Shown: positions 30,122 through 37,375 of the stretch, piece after piece
Layout: each line of letters opens with the position of its first letter
How positions within the stretch are numbered: the stretch's first letter is position 1
Source of the DNA: a virus
Virus record (IMG/VR): IMGVR_UViG_3300043256_000241
Coordinates: 1 to 37,569 of that record
DNA length: 37,569 nt
Strand: one strand, 5' to 3'
Notes under the pieces: generated by a model
Told to the model about the DNA's origin: nothing
The model's database searches: none
What the model saw: only the letters and a program-made list of their open reading frames with translations
Made by a program: the position numbers and the translations under genes

Positions 30122-31173
30122 AGGTAGCCCCCGTCATCTGGCAGTTCGGGGTAGACTACCCTGGCGCGCAGGGCGACGATAGCAAGCTGCCCATCCGCGA
30201 CGTGATAATCAAGGCGTGGGATGAGGTCTACTGGATGGCCAAGTTTGACCGCCACGCCGCCGCCGTCTCCGGCCCCGCATCCATCGCCAAGCTCGTAGCT
30301 ACGTACAAGGCGCAGGGCATTGGGGTCTACCTCTGGGGTGTTCCCAAGGGCCGCAATGTTGCTGCCCAACTGCGCCTGGCTAAGGCGTGCCTGGACGTGC
30401 CAGGGGTCAAGGGCCTCTACCTGGACGTAGAGCCCTACGCGGGCTTTTGCAACGCCGACTGCACCTACCTGGCAGACACCTTCATGGCCAAGCTGCGGGG
30501 TGCCCGCCCCAAGGCGTACCTGGGCGTCATCTATGACCCGCGCAGCCAGCACTGGGCACGGAGTGGCACCACACGGTGGCTGAGGCACGCCACCGCCGCC
30601 GCCCCCATGTGCTACTGGGTGACATTCGCGGGGCAGGGCGTCTGGGCAGGTGCGGCCTCCAGCATCCACCAAGCAAAGCTAGACCTGAACGGCCCCCTCG
30701 GTTTCCGTGGAGCCTATACCCCCATGCTCCAGGGCAACGCCTCCGGCTCTGACCTCCAGCAGGCCGCTCAGCAGGCCAACACTGACAAGGCTACTCTGGT
30801 CACTATCTGGCGGCGGGGCGTAGTCTCCACGCAGGGCTGGGCCAGCCTGGCCTCAGTGCCAAAGCCAGTAGTAGCTCCGGCTCCTCCCCTCCCTCCCGCC
30901 GACTGTTCAGAGGTGGAGGCAGCCCTGGCCGTCTGCAAGGTGAGTCTGGGTACCGCACAGGCCACAGTGGCTGACCGTGACCGCACCATCTTGGGCCTCA
31001 ACCGCAAGGTATCGGAGCAGGGGGAGCGCATTGGCATCCTGGAGGGCGTAGTGGCTACCTTGCAGGATGCAGTCAAGGTGAAGGATGACCGGCTGGCCAT
31101 CGTAGTGCCAGAAGCGAACCTCTGGCGTACCGCCAGGGCCGTGTTCCGCGCCCTAGTATCGGAGCACCTCTAG
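30118..31173 (+). CDS. Endolysin-like TIM-barrel glycosidase with C-terminal coiled coil, 351 aa
   Basis: Residues about 1-240 read as a TIM-barrel glycoside hydrolase: DVIIKAWDE, IGVYLWGVPKG, then GLYLDVEPYAG (99-109), whose Asp-x-Glu resembles the catalytic end of strand 4 in GH25-like lysozymes, and YLGVIYDPRSQH. After a Pro-rich linker (VAPAPPLPPA) comes a coiled coil (about 262-330; ADRDRTILGLNRKVSEQGER), which may multimerise the enzyme or bind the wall. There is no signal peptide, consistent with holin-dependent release. Confidence 0.75.
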   Translation: MKVAPVIWQFGVDYPGAQGDDSKLPIRDVIIKAWDEVYWMAKFDRHAAAVSGPASIAKLVATYKAQGIGVYLWGVPKGRNVAAQLRLAKACLDVPGVKGLYLDVEPYAGFCNADCTYLADTFMAKLRGARPKAYLGVIYDPRSQHWARSGTTRWLRHATAAAPMCYWVTFAGQGVWAGAASSIHQAKLDLNGPLGFRGAYTPMLQGNASGSDLQQAAQQANTDKATLVTIWRRGVVSTQGWASLASVPKPVVAPAPPLPPADCSEVEAALAVCKVSLGTAQATVADRDRTILGLNRKVSEQGERIGILEGVVATLQDAVKVKDDRLAIVVPEANLWRTARAVFRALVSEHL

Positions 31174-31174
31174 C

Positions 31175-31495
31175 GTGCCTGGTAAACCTACCTCAGTGGA
31201 CGGCCTGCATAAGGCCATCATGGAGGCCAACCCCCACCTGGACGGGGGCCGCGATGACCAGGCTGTGCGCAGGTTGGCCTGGTGCTATAAGCTCACCACT
31301 GACATGCACAAGGACATGACGAAGCGGCCCCCTACCTACACGGCCAAGGCGGCCCGCTTAGACGAGTACCACAAGCTCTACGCAGACGCGCTCCGCCTGG
31401 AGCAGGAGCTAGGCATTACCCCAGCGGCCCGCGCCCGCCAAGGCATGGGTAGCGACGGTGCGACTGGTGTCGGGCTGGGAGGAATTAAGGGATGA
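31175..31495 (+). CDS. Possible P27-like terminase small subunit, 106 aa
   Basis: GTG 31175 has GGAG about 10 bases upstream. The C-terminal stretch YADALRLEQELGITPAARAR resembles the end of P27-family small terminases ('l..e.GltP.sRar'). The rest is helical and charged. The position, far from the large subunit, is unusual but possible because the window may start at an arbitrary point. It could equally be an unrelated early protein. Confidence 0.4.
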   Translation: MPGKPTSVDGLHKAIMEANPHLDGGRDDQAVRRLAWCYKLTTDMHKDMTKRPPTYTAKAARLDEYHKLYADALRLEQELGITPAARARQGMGSDGATGVGLGGIKG

Positions 31496-31845
31496 CCACC
31501 CCAGCCTCCGATATACCTTTGGCTCAGCGCACGCTCTGCATAGACTTTGACGGGGTGCTCCACACCTATAGCAGGGGGTGGCACGATGGCACCCTGTATG
31601 ACCCTCCGATACCAGGGGCAATAGCGGCGCTCTGGGCGTTACGAGAGGCGGGCTATGTCCTCGTGGTGCATACGACGCGCTGCGCCGACCCAAGCCAGAC
31701 CCAACTAATCCGCGACTGGCTAGAGCGATATGGTGCCCCTGTCATCTGGAAGGTTACCCATGAGAAGCTGCCCGCCTTAGCCTATATAGATGACCGTGCC
31801 GTGCGCTTCACCGATTGGCCCGACATTCGCAAGAGGTTTGTCTGA
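31492..31845 (+). CDS. HAD-family phosphatase, 117 aa
   Basis: The catalytic motif LCIDFDGVLHTY (D18, D20), motif II VVHTTRC (T61/T62), a Lys at about 92 (THEKLPALAY) and motif III IDDRAV (D100, D101) are in HAD order. At 117 aa it lacks a cap domain, like small phage HAD proteins of the polynucleotide 3'-phosphatase or 5'-nucleotidase types. It lies with nucleotide-metabolism genes. The substrate is unknown. Confidence 0.8.
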   Translation: MTTPASDIPLAQRTLCIDFDGVLHTYSRGWHDGTLYDPPIPGAIAALWALREAGYVLVVHTTRCADPSQTQLIRDWLERYGAPVIWKVTHEKLPALAYIDDRAVRFTDWPDIRKRFV

Positions 31846-32276
31846 TGCCTGACCAGCATGCTAGTCAGCCAACGGACTTTGAGGGGGCGGCCCTCCTGGT
31901 GGCCGCTGAAATGGTCAAGCTCCTAGTGGAGCGTCATCGGAAGTATGGCCCCGCCAACATCGCTCGCCATGGGGAGCGGGGTTGCGTGGTGCGTATGGGA
32001 GACAAGCTGGCCCGCCTAGAGCGTGCCTATGGCCTGGCCCCAACGTGCTGGAAATGCGGAGCCCCCTACGGTGGCCAAATGGAGCCCCTGGAGGAGGCGG
32101 AGTTCAGCGATGAAACCCTAGAGGACGCTTGGCTGGACGGGGGTAACTACCCGCTAGTGGCCATGATGGTGCGCCGCGGCTGGTGGCACCTCCCCCTGCG
32201 CCCTGAGTCCAAGCGGTGGGGGCCACCGAGTGTATTCAAGCCCCTTGCCCAGGGCAGCTTAGCAGTAGGCTACTGA
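31845..32276 (+). CDS. DUF1599/MazG-like all-alpha NTP-hydrolase-like protein, 143 aa
   Basis: ATG 31845 overlaps the previous stop. The protein has HRKYGPANIARHGERG, RMGDKLARLERA (50-61) and DETLEDAWLDGGNYPLVAMM (89-108). This K-Y-G, R-x-x-DK and D-T-x-x-D arrangement is that of DUF1599/MazG-type domains linked to nucleotide clean-up or modification. A CWKC insert (68-71) is atypical. The first residues, MPDQHASQ, are encoded by near-palindrome copy 5, so the N-terminus is set by a DNA site. Confidence 0.65.
   Translation: MPDQHASQPTDFEGAALLVAAEMVKLLVERHRKYGPANIARHGERGCVVRMGDKLARLERAYGLAPTCWKCGAPYGGQMEPLEEAEFSDETLEDAWLDGGNYPLVAMMVRRGWWHLPLRPESKRWGPPSVFKPLAQGSLAVGY
31850..31867 (+). promoter_or_regulatory. 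18-bp near-palindrome, copy 5 of 5
   Basis: TGACCAGCATGCTAGTCA covers codons 2-8 of the MazG-like gene and is read in the same frame as copy 3 (DQHASQ in both). Bound protein here would block the start region of a gene. Confidence 0.75.
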
Positions 32277-32280
32277 ACGG

Positions 32281-32526
32281 ATGACTAAGCCCCTCCTCTG
32301 CCGCCTCGGTGTCCACCGCCCCTACAGGTGCCAATACGCGCCCAGCAAGGGGGCACTCCACTACTGCCAGCGCTGCTCTTGCATCTGGTATGCGGGCAAG
32401 GGAGAAGCCCGTCACACGTGCCACCGCCAGCTAGTAGCATACCACCCTACCCGACAGCGTAGACGGGCTGCCAGGCGCAGCCTAGTGCGTCTGCTGGCAC
32501 GTGGGGAGCGTATCCTCCGTGGTTAA
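32281..32526 (+). CDS. Small zinc-ribbon basic protein, 81 aa
   Basis: LLCRLGVHRPYRCQY, YCQRCSCIWY and RHTCHRQ give several Cys/His, and the last 25 residues are strongly basic (PTRQRRRAARRSLVRLLARG). It probably binds zinc and nucleic acid. The ribosome site is weak. It overlaps the methyltransferase gene by 8 bases. Confidence 0.65.
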   Translation: MTKPLLCRLGVHRPYRCQYAPSKGALHYCQRCSCIWYAGKGEARHTCHRQLVAYHPTRQRRRAARRSLVRLLARGERILRG

Positions 32527-33865
32527 GTACCCCGTCAAGGGCGTAGCTCTGCATCTGGGGGACTGTAGGGAGGTGCTTGCAGCTATGCGTCCTGCGTCCA
32601 TAGATGCCATCGTGACTGATCCGCCTTATGGCCTGAACTTCATGGGCAAGGACTGGGATAAGCCCCGCCCTGGGGAGGACTTTGTGGAGTATTTCCACGG
32701 CGGCGACTTCCAGCGCTGGACGTTCCTCTGGGCCAGGCAGGCCCTACGCGCCCTAAAGCCTGGGGGCCACATGCTGGTTATGGCGGGGACGCGCCTCTGG
32801 CATCGCACGGCCTGTGGAGTGGAGGATGCGGGGTTTGAGATTCGGGATACGCTCATGTGGCTCTATGGTACGGGCTTTCCCAAGTCCCTAGACGTGAGCA
32901 AGGCAATAGACAAAGCGGACGAGACACGTAAACCGGAACGGGAAGCCGTCGGGCGGTGGCTAAGGGAACAGCGTGAAGCTGCTGGACTTACCCAGAAATT
33001 CGTAGCTGCCTACTGGCCAAGTGCGACTGGCAGGTTGACTGGCTGCGTAGCGAATTGGGAGCTTGGCTTTAACTGCCCGACTTGGGAGCAGTGGGTACAA
33101 TTGCGGCGCATTATCGGCTTCGGGGGTGAAATGGACGCTGAAGTTTGGCGACTGAATGGCCGTAAGGGGGAGCCTAGTGCTGTTTGGGAGTCGGCAGAAG
33201 TGGTGGGCAAGTACCAGGGCGTAACACCAGGGCTACCAGGAAAGCGGTTCAGTGTACGGGATAACTTAATACGTGCCCCAGCAACCCCCGACGCCCACCA
33301 GTGGGAAGGCTGGGGTACGGCCCTAAAGCCAGCCTGGGAGCCCATCATCCTCTGCCGCAAGCCTCTGGAGGGCACTGTAGCGGCCAACGTCCAGGAGCAC
33401 GGCGTAGGGGGACTGAGCATAGATGCCTGTAGGATTGCCACAGACGAAAATACTAGCCGTCCCCCAAGCCCTAATCCCATTGACGTTTATGCCTATGGGG
33501 GCCAGAAATTGCACCTTGGTGGAAGGGGCCACTCTAAAGGCCGCTGGCCCGCCAACGTAGTCCTGGACGAAGATGCGGCGGCGCTGCTGGACGCGCAGAG
33601 CGGCGGGGCCTCCCGCTTTTTCTACTGCGCGAAAGCTAGCCGCAAGGAACGGGGGGAGGGCAATGATCATCCCACAGTGAAGCCCATCACCCTCATGCGC
33701 TGGCTCTGCCGCTTGGTAACCCCCCCCAAGGGCGTTATCCTTGACCCGTTCATAGGCAGCGGCACCATGGCCCTGGCCGCTCTTGCTGAGGGCTTCCGGT
33801 GCGTGGGCATAGATACTGACGAACACTACCTGGAAATAGCCCAGGAGCGTATCAGTCATGGCTAG
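32519..33865 (+). CDS. DNA methyltransferase (N6A/N4C, beta-type order) with inserted HTH-like segment, 448 aa
   Basis: GTG 32519 is preceded by GGGGAG; GTG 32501 is an in-frame alternative with no ribosome site. Catalytic motif IV TDPPYG is N-terminal (33-38), and the SAM-binding DPFIGSGT (409-416) and HPTVKP (384-389) are C-terminal, the beta-class circular order. Residues about 145-200 (GRWLREQREAAGLTQKFVAA ... VQLRRIIGF) resemble an XRE-type helix-turn-helix inserted between motifs; it may recognise DNA or regulate the enzyme. It would methylate phage DNA against host restriction. No cognate endonuclease gene was seen. Confidence 0.88.
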   Translation: MVKYPVKGVALHLGDCREVLAAMRPASIDAIVTDPPYGLNFMGKDWDKPRPGEDFVEYFHGGDFQRWTFLWARQALRALKPGGHMLVMAGTRLWHRTACGVEDAGFEIRDTLMWLYGTGFPKSLDVSKAIDKADETRKPEREAVGRWLREQREAAGLTQKFVAAYWPSATGRLTGCVANWELGFNCPTWEQWVQLRRIIGFGGEMDAEVWRLNGRKGEPSAVWESAEVVGKYQGVTPGLPGKRFSVRDNLIRAPATPDAHQWEGWGTALKPAWEPIILCRKPLEGTVAANVQEHGVGGLSIDACRIATDENTSRPPSPNPIDVYAYGGQKLHLGGRGHSKGRWPANVVLDEDAAALLDAQSGGASRFFYCAKASRKERGEGNDHPTVKPITLMRWLCRLVTPPKGVILDPFIGSGTMALAALAEGFRCVGIDTDEHYLEIAQERISHG

Positions 33866-34037
33866 GAAGCCTAAGACTGACAGAGAGCGGGTAACAGCCT
33901 ATGACCGGCTGGTAACAATACTGTCGCGCAACTGCCCGTTGAGCCCCAATCCCACCCCAGTTAAGATGCGCCGCTGGAAGCGTGCCTACAACGCCTTGTT
34001 CTCAGTAGCGATGGCACGGGATTTCAGCCGTGACTGA
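33858..34037 (+). CDS. Small basic protein, 59 aa
   Basis: ATG 33858 starts 8 bases before the methyltransferase stop, with AGGAG about 10 bases upstream. The protein is basic and helical (KTDRERVTAYDRLVTILSRN, then KMRRWKRAYNALF). Its end overlaps the next GTG. It may be a DNA-binding or regulator protein of the methyltransferase. No family recognised. Confidence 0.6.
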   Translation: MARKPKTDRERVTAYDRLVTILSRNCPLSPNPTPVKMRRWKRAYNALFSVAMARDFSRD

Positions 34038-34269
34038 CGCAATGCTCCCTCCCGATATGTGCCCTGTTACTACGGGGCAGCTACGTGCAATGGAGCATGC
34101 CCGCCGCGTAAAGGCAGGGCTTCCATGCGGCGAAGGTTGCCACCAGCCTGATAATAGCCGCCGTGGTACAAGAATAGGGACGCAAACCGTAGCTAAATGT
34201 AAGCATCCTACTGTGACAGTGTGGGGCACTTGTACTAAGTGTGGAGCAACTGGGGTGGCTCATGGCTGA
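34030..34269 (+). CDS. Small Cys/His-rich protein, 79 aa
   Basis: GTG 34030 overlaps the previous stop. CGEGCHQPDN and AKCKHPTV...GTCTKCGATG form a possible two-part zinc ribbon. The first 30 residues are helical and basic (TTGQLRAMEHARRVKAG). It overlaps the next gene by 8 bases. Function unknown. Confidence 0.62.
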   Translation: MTDAMLPPDMCPVTTGQLRAMEHARRVKAGLPCGEGCHQPDNSRRGTRIGTQTVAKCKHPTVTVWGTCTKCGATGVAHG

Positions 34270-34468
34270 GAGTTTCCTGCGTAAGCGTGCTATCGGCAAG
34301 GACTACCCCCTTACCGCTGGCGAGTACGAGGCGCTACGCCAAGTTGCTGCACTGGCCCGCATGGTATTCCTGTTGCGCGTCATCGCTAGCAGCACGGCGG
34401 GGGACACGTTCAACCCTCAGCTAGAGGAGCTAGCGGCACTAGAGCGGGAGCTAGAGGCGAATGACTGA
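34262..34468 (+). CDS. Small helical protein, 68 aa
   Basis: ATG 34262 has GGGGTGG upstream; GTG 34241 is the in-frame alternative. It is all helical (LTAGEYEALRQVAALARMVF, then LEELAALERELEAND) with a hydrophobic stretch, ARMVFLLRVI, reminiscent of the RAMVFLV stretch in the gene at 5176. Its stop overlaps the polymerase start. It may be a polymerase accessory, but that is only positional inference. Confidence 0.6.
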   Translation: MAESFLRKRAIGKDYPLTAGEYEALRQVAALARMVFLLRVIASSTAGDTFNPQLEELAALERELEAND

Positions 34469-36704
34469 GACCCGCGTGCCCCCCTCCGGCCCCAAGGACG
34501 CGGAACTGGCGTTTGTGGCCCAGAGCCCAGGCTACGAGGAAGGGGAAAAGGGCCGCCCCCTGGTAGGCCCAGCCGGTCAGGCCCTCCGCCGCATGGCCGC
34601 TGAGGTAGGGCTAGACCTCTCGGCCTGCTGGCTCACCAACATTTGTGATCGCGTGTTGCTGGGTAGCACTGCGCCCAAGGTGCGCGACCTGAAGGAAGGG
34701 GCCGCACGTATCCGCGCGGAACTAGCCGAATTGCCTAACTTGAAAGGCGTAGTTTTACTGGGAGCCTACGCCTCTAAGCTCGCGTTCAGCGCCCCCATTA
34801 GCGTCTGCCAGGGCCGCTCTGACCGCCTGTTCGCGGGGAGCCGCTATAAGAATGACGCGACGTGGGCCGAGGCCCGCGACAGCCAGTTAGCCAAGTATCG
34901 AGACGTGGGGATGCAGGAGGAGCACGTAGCCGAGGCCATAGCCGCCTGGGATGCCCGTGAGTCCGCCCCCAGCTTGTCCAGTACGGGGTACCCCGTCATA
35001 GCCTGCTGGCACCCATCTTATTGGCTCCGTCTGCGTGACAAGTTTCGCAAGCAGACCGTAGAGGCCGATATTAAGACGGTATTGGCCCTGGCCCCCCGTC
35101 TCAGCGAGCCTCCGACCCTCCCCGCCATCACCATGCCTAACGAGGTAGTGGTAACCGGCTTGGTGGGCCTGGACACTGAGACTGAGGACGTAGAGGGGCT
35201 ACGGGAGAAGATGGGCCTGAAGGGGAGCGATGGCCCAGACCCGCGCGCGCTCCGGTGCATCGCGGTGGGCCTCAGTACGGGGGAGTGCGTCACGCATCCT
35301 GGCCAGGTCACGTTCGCCCCCGACGCGGAGCCCGTGGCCCACAACCTCCCCTTTGACGCGGGGGCCGTTGACGATTGGACGCCCAATTGGCATGACTCCA
35401 AGATGCTGGCCCATCTGAGCGGGGAGCGCGACACTGTAATGAAGTCCCTGAGCCTCCGGCTCCTGGGCAAGCCCATGGTCAAGTTTGAGGACGTGGTGAA
35501 GGGCACCCCAGAGTTTTACCAGTATTGCGTCAATGACTCGCAATCGCACCTGGAAATCTACCAGGAACTCCGGCGACGGGCGAGCGTAGGCACCCTCTGG
35601 CTCTATGACAATGTGGAGCAGCCCATGCTACGCATCTACGCGCGCTGGAGTATGCAGGGCGTGTTCACCCTTGACCGGAAACGGGCTGCTGCCCTGGCTG
35701 AGAAGTGGGATAGCGAACTAGAGGCAGAGGGGGACGCCTTAAAGCGGTTCCTGGGCGTGGACAGCCTCCAGAGCAACCCCCAGCTACAGAAGGTTACCGG
35801 CCTGAAGTCCGTAGCCGAGGCCGAGCGGATGAAGTACCTAGATAACCCCAAGGTAGCCGCCCTCCACCAGTACCGGACAGGTTCCAGGGCGAAATATTTG
35901 TCTACCTACCTGCTACCCTGGCTGAAATGGCCTTGGCCACGCATCGGCACCCTCTGGCGGCCTACGGGGGCCTGGACGGGCCGCCCCAGCAGCAAGACGC
36001 TAAACCTCCAGAATATCCCCACCGATCTGGCTGACCTGCTGGGGGAAGAGGAGGGCTACGTGCTCCTAGCCCCAGACTACGCGCAACTGGAGGCGCGCAT
36101 CATCGCTCACCTATCGCAGGATGCCAACCTTCTGGACGTGTTCAGCCGAGGCGTGGACGTGCTGGAATGGGTGCAGGGGCTCATAGGTATGCCAGGCCCC
36201 GAATACCGTCGCTGGGCTAAGGTGCTGTTCTACGGCACCGTCTACGGGGGGGAGGAGCAAGGGCTTAGCATGCAAGCAGCCCGCTTCGGCCTGGCCCCGA
36301 CGCGCAAGCTCGTGCAGCAGCTAAAGGAACTCCAAGCTACTGTAAAGGCGGCCCTACCAGGCGTCTTGGAGTGGTGCAACCGTGTCCAGGACTTAGACCA
36401 GGTGCCAGGGCTGTTCGGGCGCACGCATCATGTCCCACCGCACCCTGATCAGGGGCACCGGAGACGGGAGGCCCGCGCAGCACCGCCCCAGGGTGGGGGT
36501 AGCGATGCTACCAAGCTGGCCACCATCGCCCTGGAGAAGGCGGGGTTTAACACTCGCCACCAGATACATGACTCCGTACTTATCAAGCTCCCAGTAGCGG
36601 AAGACACCCCAGACACCCGACATGCCATAGCCGAGGTCATGGAGGGTGTAGCGGCCCTCTCAGTGCCTCTGAAGGTAGACGTGAAGCTCTGGGGGGAGGG
36701 GTAG
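34461..36704 (+). CDS. Family A DNA polymerase fused to a UDG-like domain, 747 aa
   Basis: Residues about 10-210 resemble family 4 uracil-DNA glycosylases: VAQSPGYEEGEKGRPLVGPA (19-38) and CWHPSYWLR (182-190). The usual GEAPG reads AQSPG, so Glu is replaced by Gln21 and activity is doubtful. A 3'-5' exonuclease follows: DTE (238-240), HNLPFDAG (294-301) and YQYCVNDS (D359). The polymerase domain has motif A LAPDYAQLEARII (536-548), motif B RRWAKVLFYGTVYGG (583-597) and motif C QIHDSVLI (701-708), where most family members have HDE. SPO1-type phage polymerases have, to my recollection, a comparable glycosylase-like N-terminus. It is the main replicative polymerase of the phage. Confidence 0.9.
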   Translation: MTETRVPPSGPKDAELAFVAQSPGYEEGEKGRPLVGPAGQALRRMAAEVGLDLSACWLTNICDRVLLGSTAPKVRDLKEGAARIRAELAELPNLKGVVLLGAYASKLAFSAPISVCQGRSDRLFAGSRYKNDATWAEARDSQLAKYRDVGMQEEHVAEAIAAWDARESAPSLSSTGYPVIACWHPSYWLRLRDKFRKQTVEADIKTVLALAPRLSEPPTLPAITMPNEVVVTGLVGLDTETEDVEGLREKMGLKGSDGPDPRALRCIAVGLSTGECVTHPGQVTFAPDAEPVAHNLPFDAGAVDDWTPNWHDSKMLAHLSGERDTVMKSLSLRLLGKPMVKFEDVVKGTPEFYQYCVNDSQSHLEIYQELRRRASVGTLWLYDNVEQPMLRIYARWSMQGVFTLDRKRAAALAEKWDSELEAEGDALKRFLGVDSLQSNPQLQKVTGLKSVAEAERMKYLDNPKVAALHQYRTGSRAKYLSTYLLPWLKWPWPRIGTLWRPTGAWTGRPSSKTLNLQNIPTDLADLLGEEEGYVLLAPDYAQLEARIIAHLSQDANLLDVFSRGVDVLEWVQGLIGMPGPEYRRWAKVLFYGTVYGGEEQGLSMQAARFGLAPTRKLVQQLKELQATVKAALPGVLEWCNRVQDLDQVPGLFGRTHHVPPHPDQGHRRREARAAPPQGGGSDATKLATIALEKAGFNTRHQIHDSVLIKLPVAEDTPDTRHAIAEVMEGVAALSVPLKVDVKLWGEG

Positions 36705-36770
36705 CCGTCGTGGGGCCAACTTTCCCAGACAATGAGAGTCATCGGCTGTGGGTAGCTGAGCACAAGGGGC

Positions 36771-36798
36771 TTGACAAGGGCCACGAGGGGCGTATGAT
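36771..36798 (+). promoter_or_regulatory. Consensus sigma-70-type promoter
   Basis: TTGACA (36771-36776) and TATGAT (36793-36798) are separated by 16 bases: a perfect -35 and a five-of-six -10. It is the best promoter by eye in the window and lies about 45-50 bases before the Cys-rich protein gene. It probably lets host RNA polymerase transcribe the operon that ends in the phage sigma factor. Confidence 0.75.
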
Positions 36799-36842
36799 GG
36801 TTAGCAAGCCGCCCGTAGCGGGTGGCAGGAAGGCAGGAGCGT

Positions 36843-37262
36843 GTGAAGCTGTACCAGCAGGGCTGCGAAGTGTGCACGGTGCTCAGGGAATACGAGGAAC
36901 GCAGCCAGCCACTCCGCGACCTGTTAGACACAGTACGCGCCCAGTGGCTAAACCCCACCTACCGGTACATCGGGGAGTTCCCCTGGGCGAGCCGCGCGCG
37001 CCGCGAGGCGCAGTGCCGGTTCCGCAAAACCGTGTGGCTAGTATACCATCGCTGGCAGGTCTACGTGTTAGCCTTAGAGGCAGTGACTCGCCGCGTGCAG
37101 GATACCGTACACCCTCAATGTTCCGTATGCGGTGTGCTGATGGGCTGGGCACACGTGACAGAGGAGGCAGAGAAATGCAATACCTGTACAAGCCGAGGCG
37201 CGGGCAGCCCATGGGCCATATTCCTTGGCCCGCGTTTGTCCGTTGCTACGGCCACGAGCTAG
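36843..37262 (+). CDS. Cys-rich hypothetical protein, 139 aa
   Basis: GTG 36843 follows AGGAAGGCAGGAG; GTG 36822 is an alternative. Three CxxC pairs are present: CEVC near the start, CSVCGVLMG and CNTCTSRG near the end. The middle is helical with many Arg and Trp/Tyr (FRKTVWLVYHRWQVYVLALE). It is the first gene after the consensus promoter and could bind zinc and DNA, or modulate the sigma factor encoded downstream; neither can be shown from the sequence. Confidence 0.68.
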   Translation: MKLYQQGCEVCTVLREYEERSQPLRDLLDTVRAQWLNPTYRYIGEFPWASRARREAQCRFRKTVWLVYHRWQVYVLALEAVTRRVQDTVHPQCSVCGVLMGWAHVTEEAEKCNTCTSRGAGSPWAIFLGPRLSVATATS

Positions 37263-37375
37263 CAGCAACCCTGATGCTGGGGGGGGTCATCGGCCTGTTC
37301 CTGCTCTGGCTGCTGCTGTTTGGGGATTCTCCACCGGAGCCGGTAGCAAGCTCCTGGAGTGAAGGCCCACGGTGA
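37175..37375 (+). CDS. Single-pass membrane protein, 66 aa
   Basis: ATG 37175 follows GAGGAGG by about 7 bases, inside the end of the preceding gene. Residues about 34-54 (LAATLMLGGVIGLFLLWLLL) make one membrane helix, with a basic N-terminus and a Pro/Ser-rich C-terminus. It is coupled to the sigma factor by GTGA. A membrane anti-sigma role is a weak possibility; a lysis or exclusion role is another. Confidence 0.6.
   Translation: MQYLYKPRRGQPMGHIPWPAFVRCYGHELAATLMLGGVIGLFLLWLLLFGDSPPEPVASSWSEGPR

Noticed and set aside
36710-37174. Upstream part of a 221-codon frame ending at 37375
   Set aside because: It overlaps the consensus promoter and the Cys-rich gene in another frame. Only the last 66 codons, with their own ribosome site at 37175, are credible.
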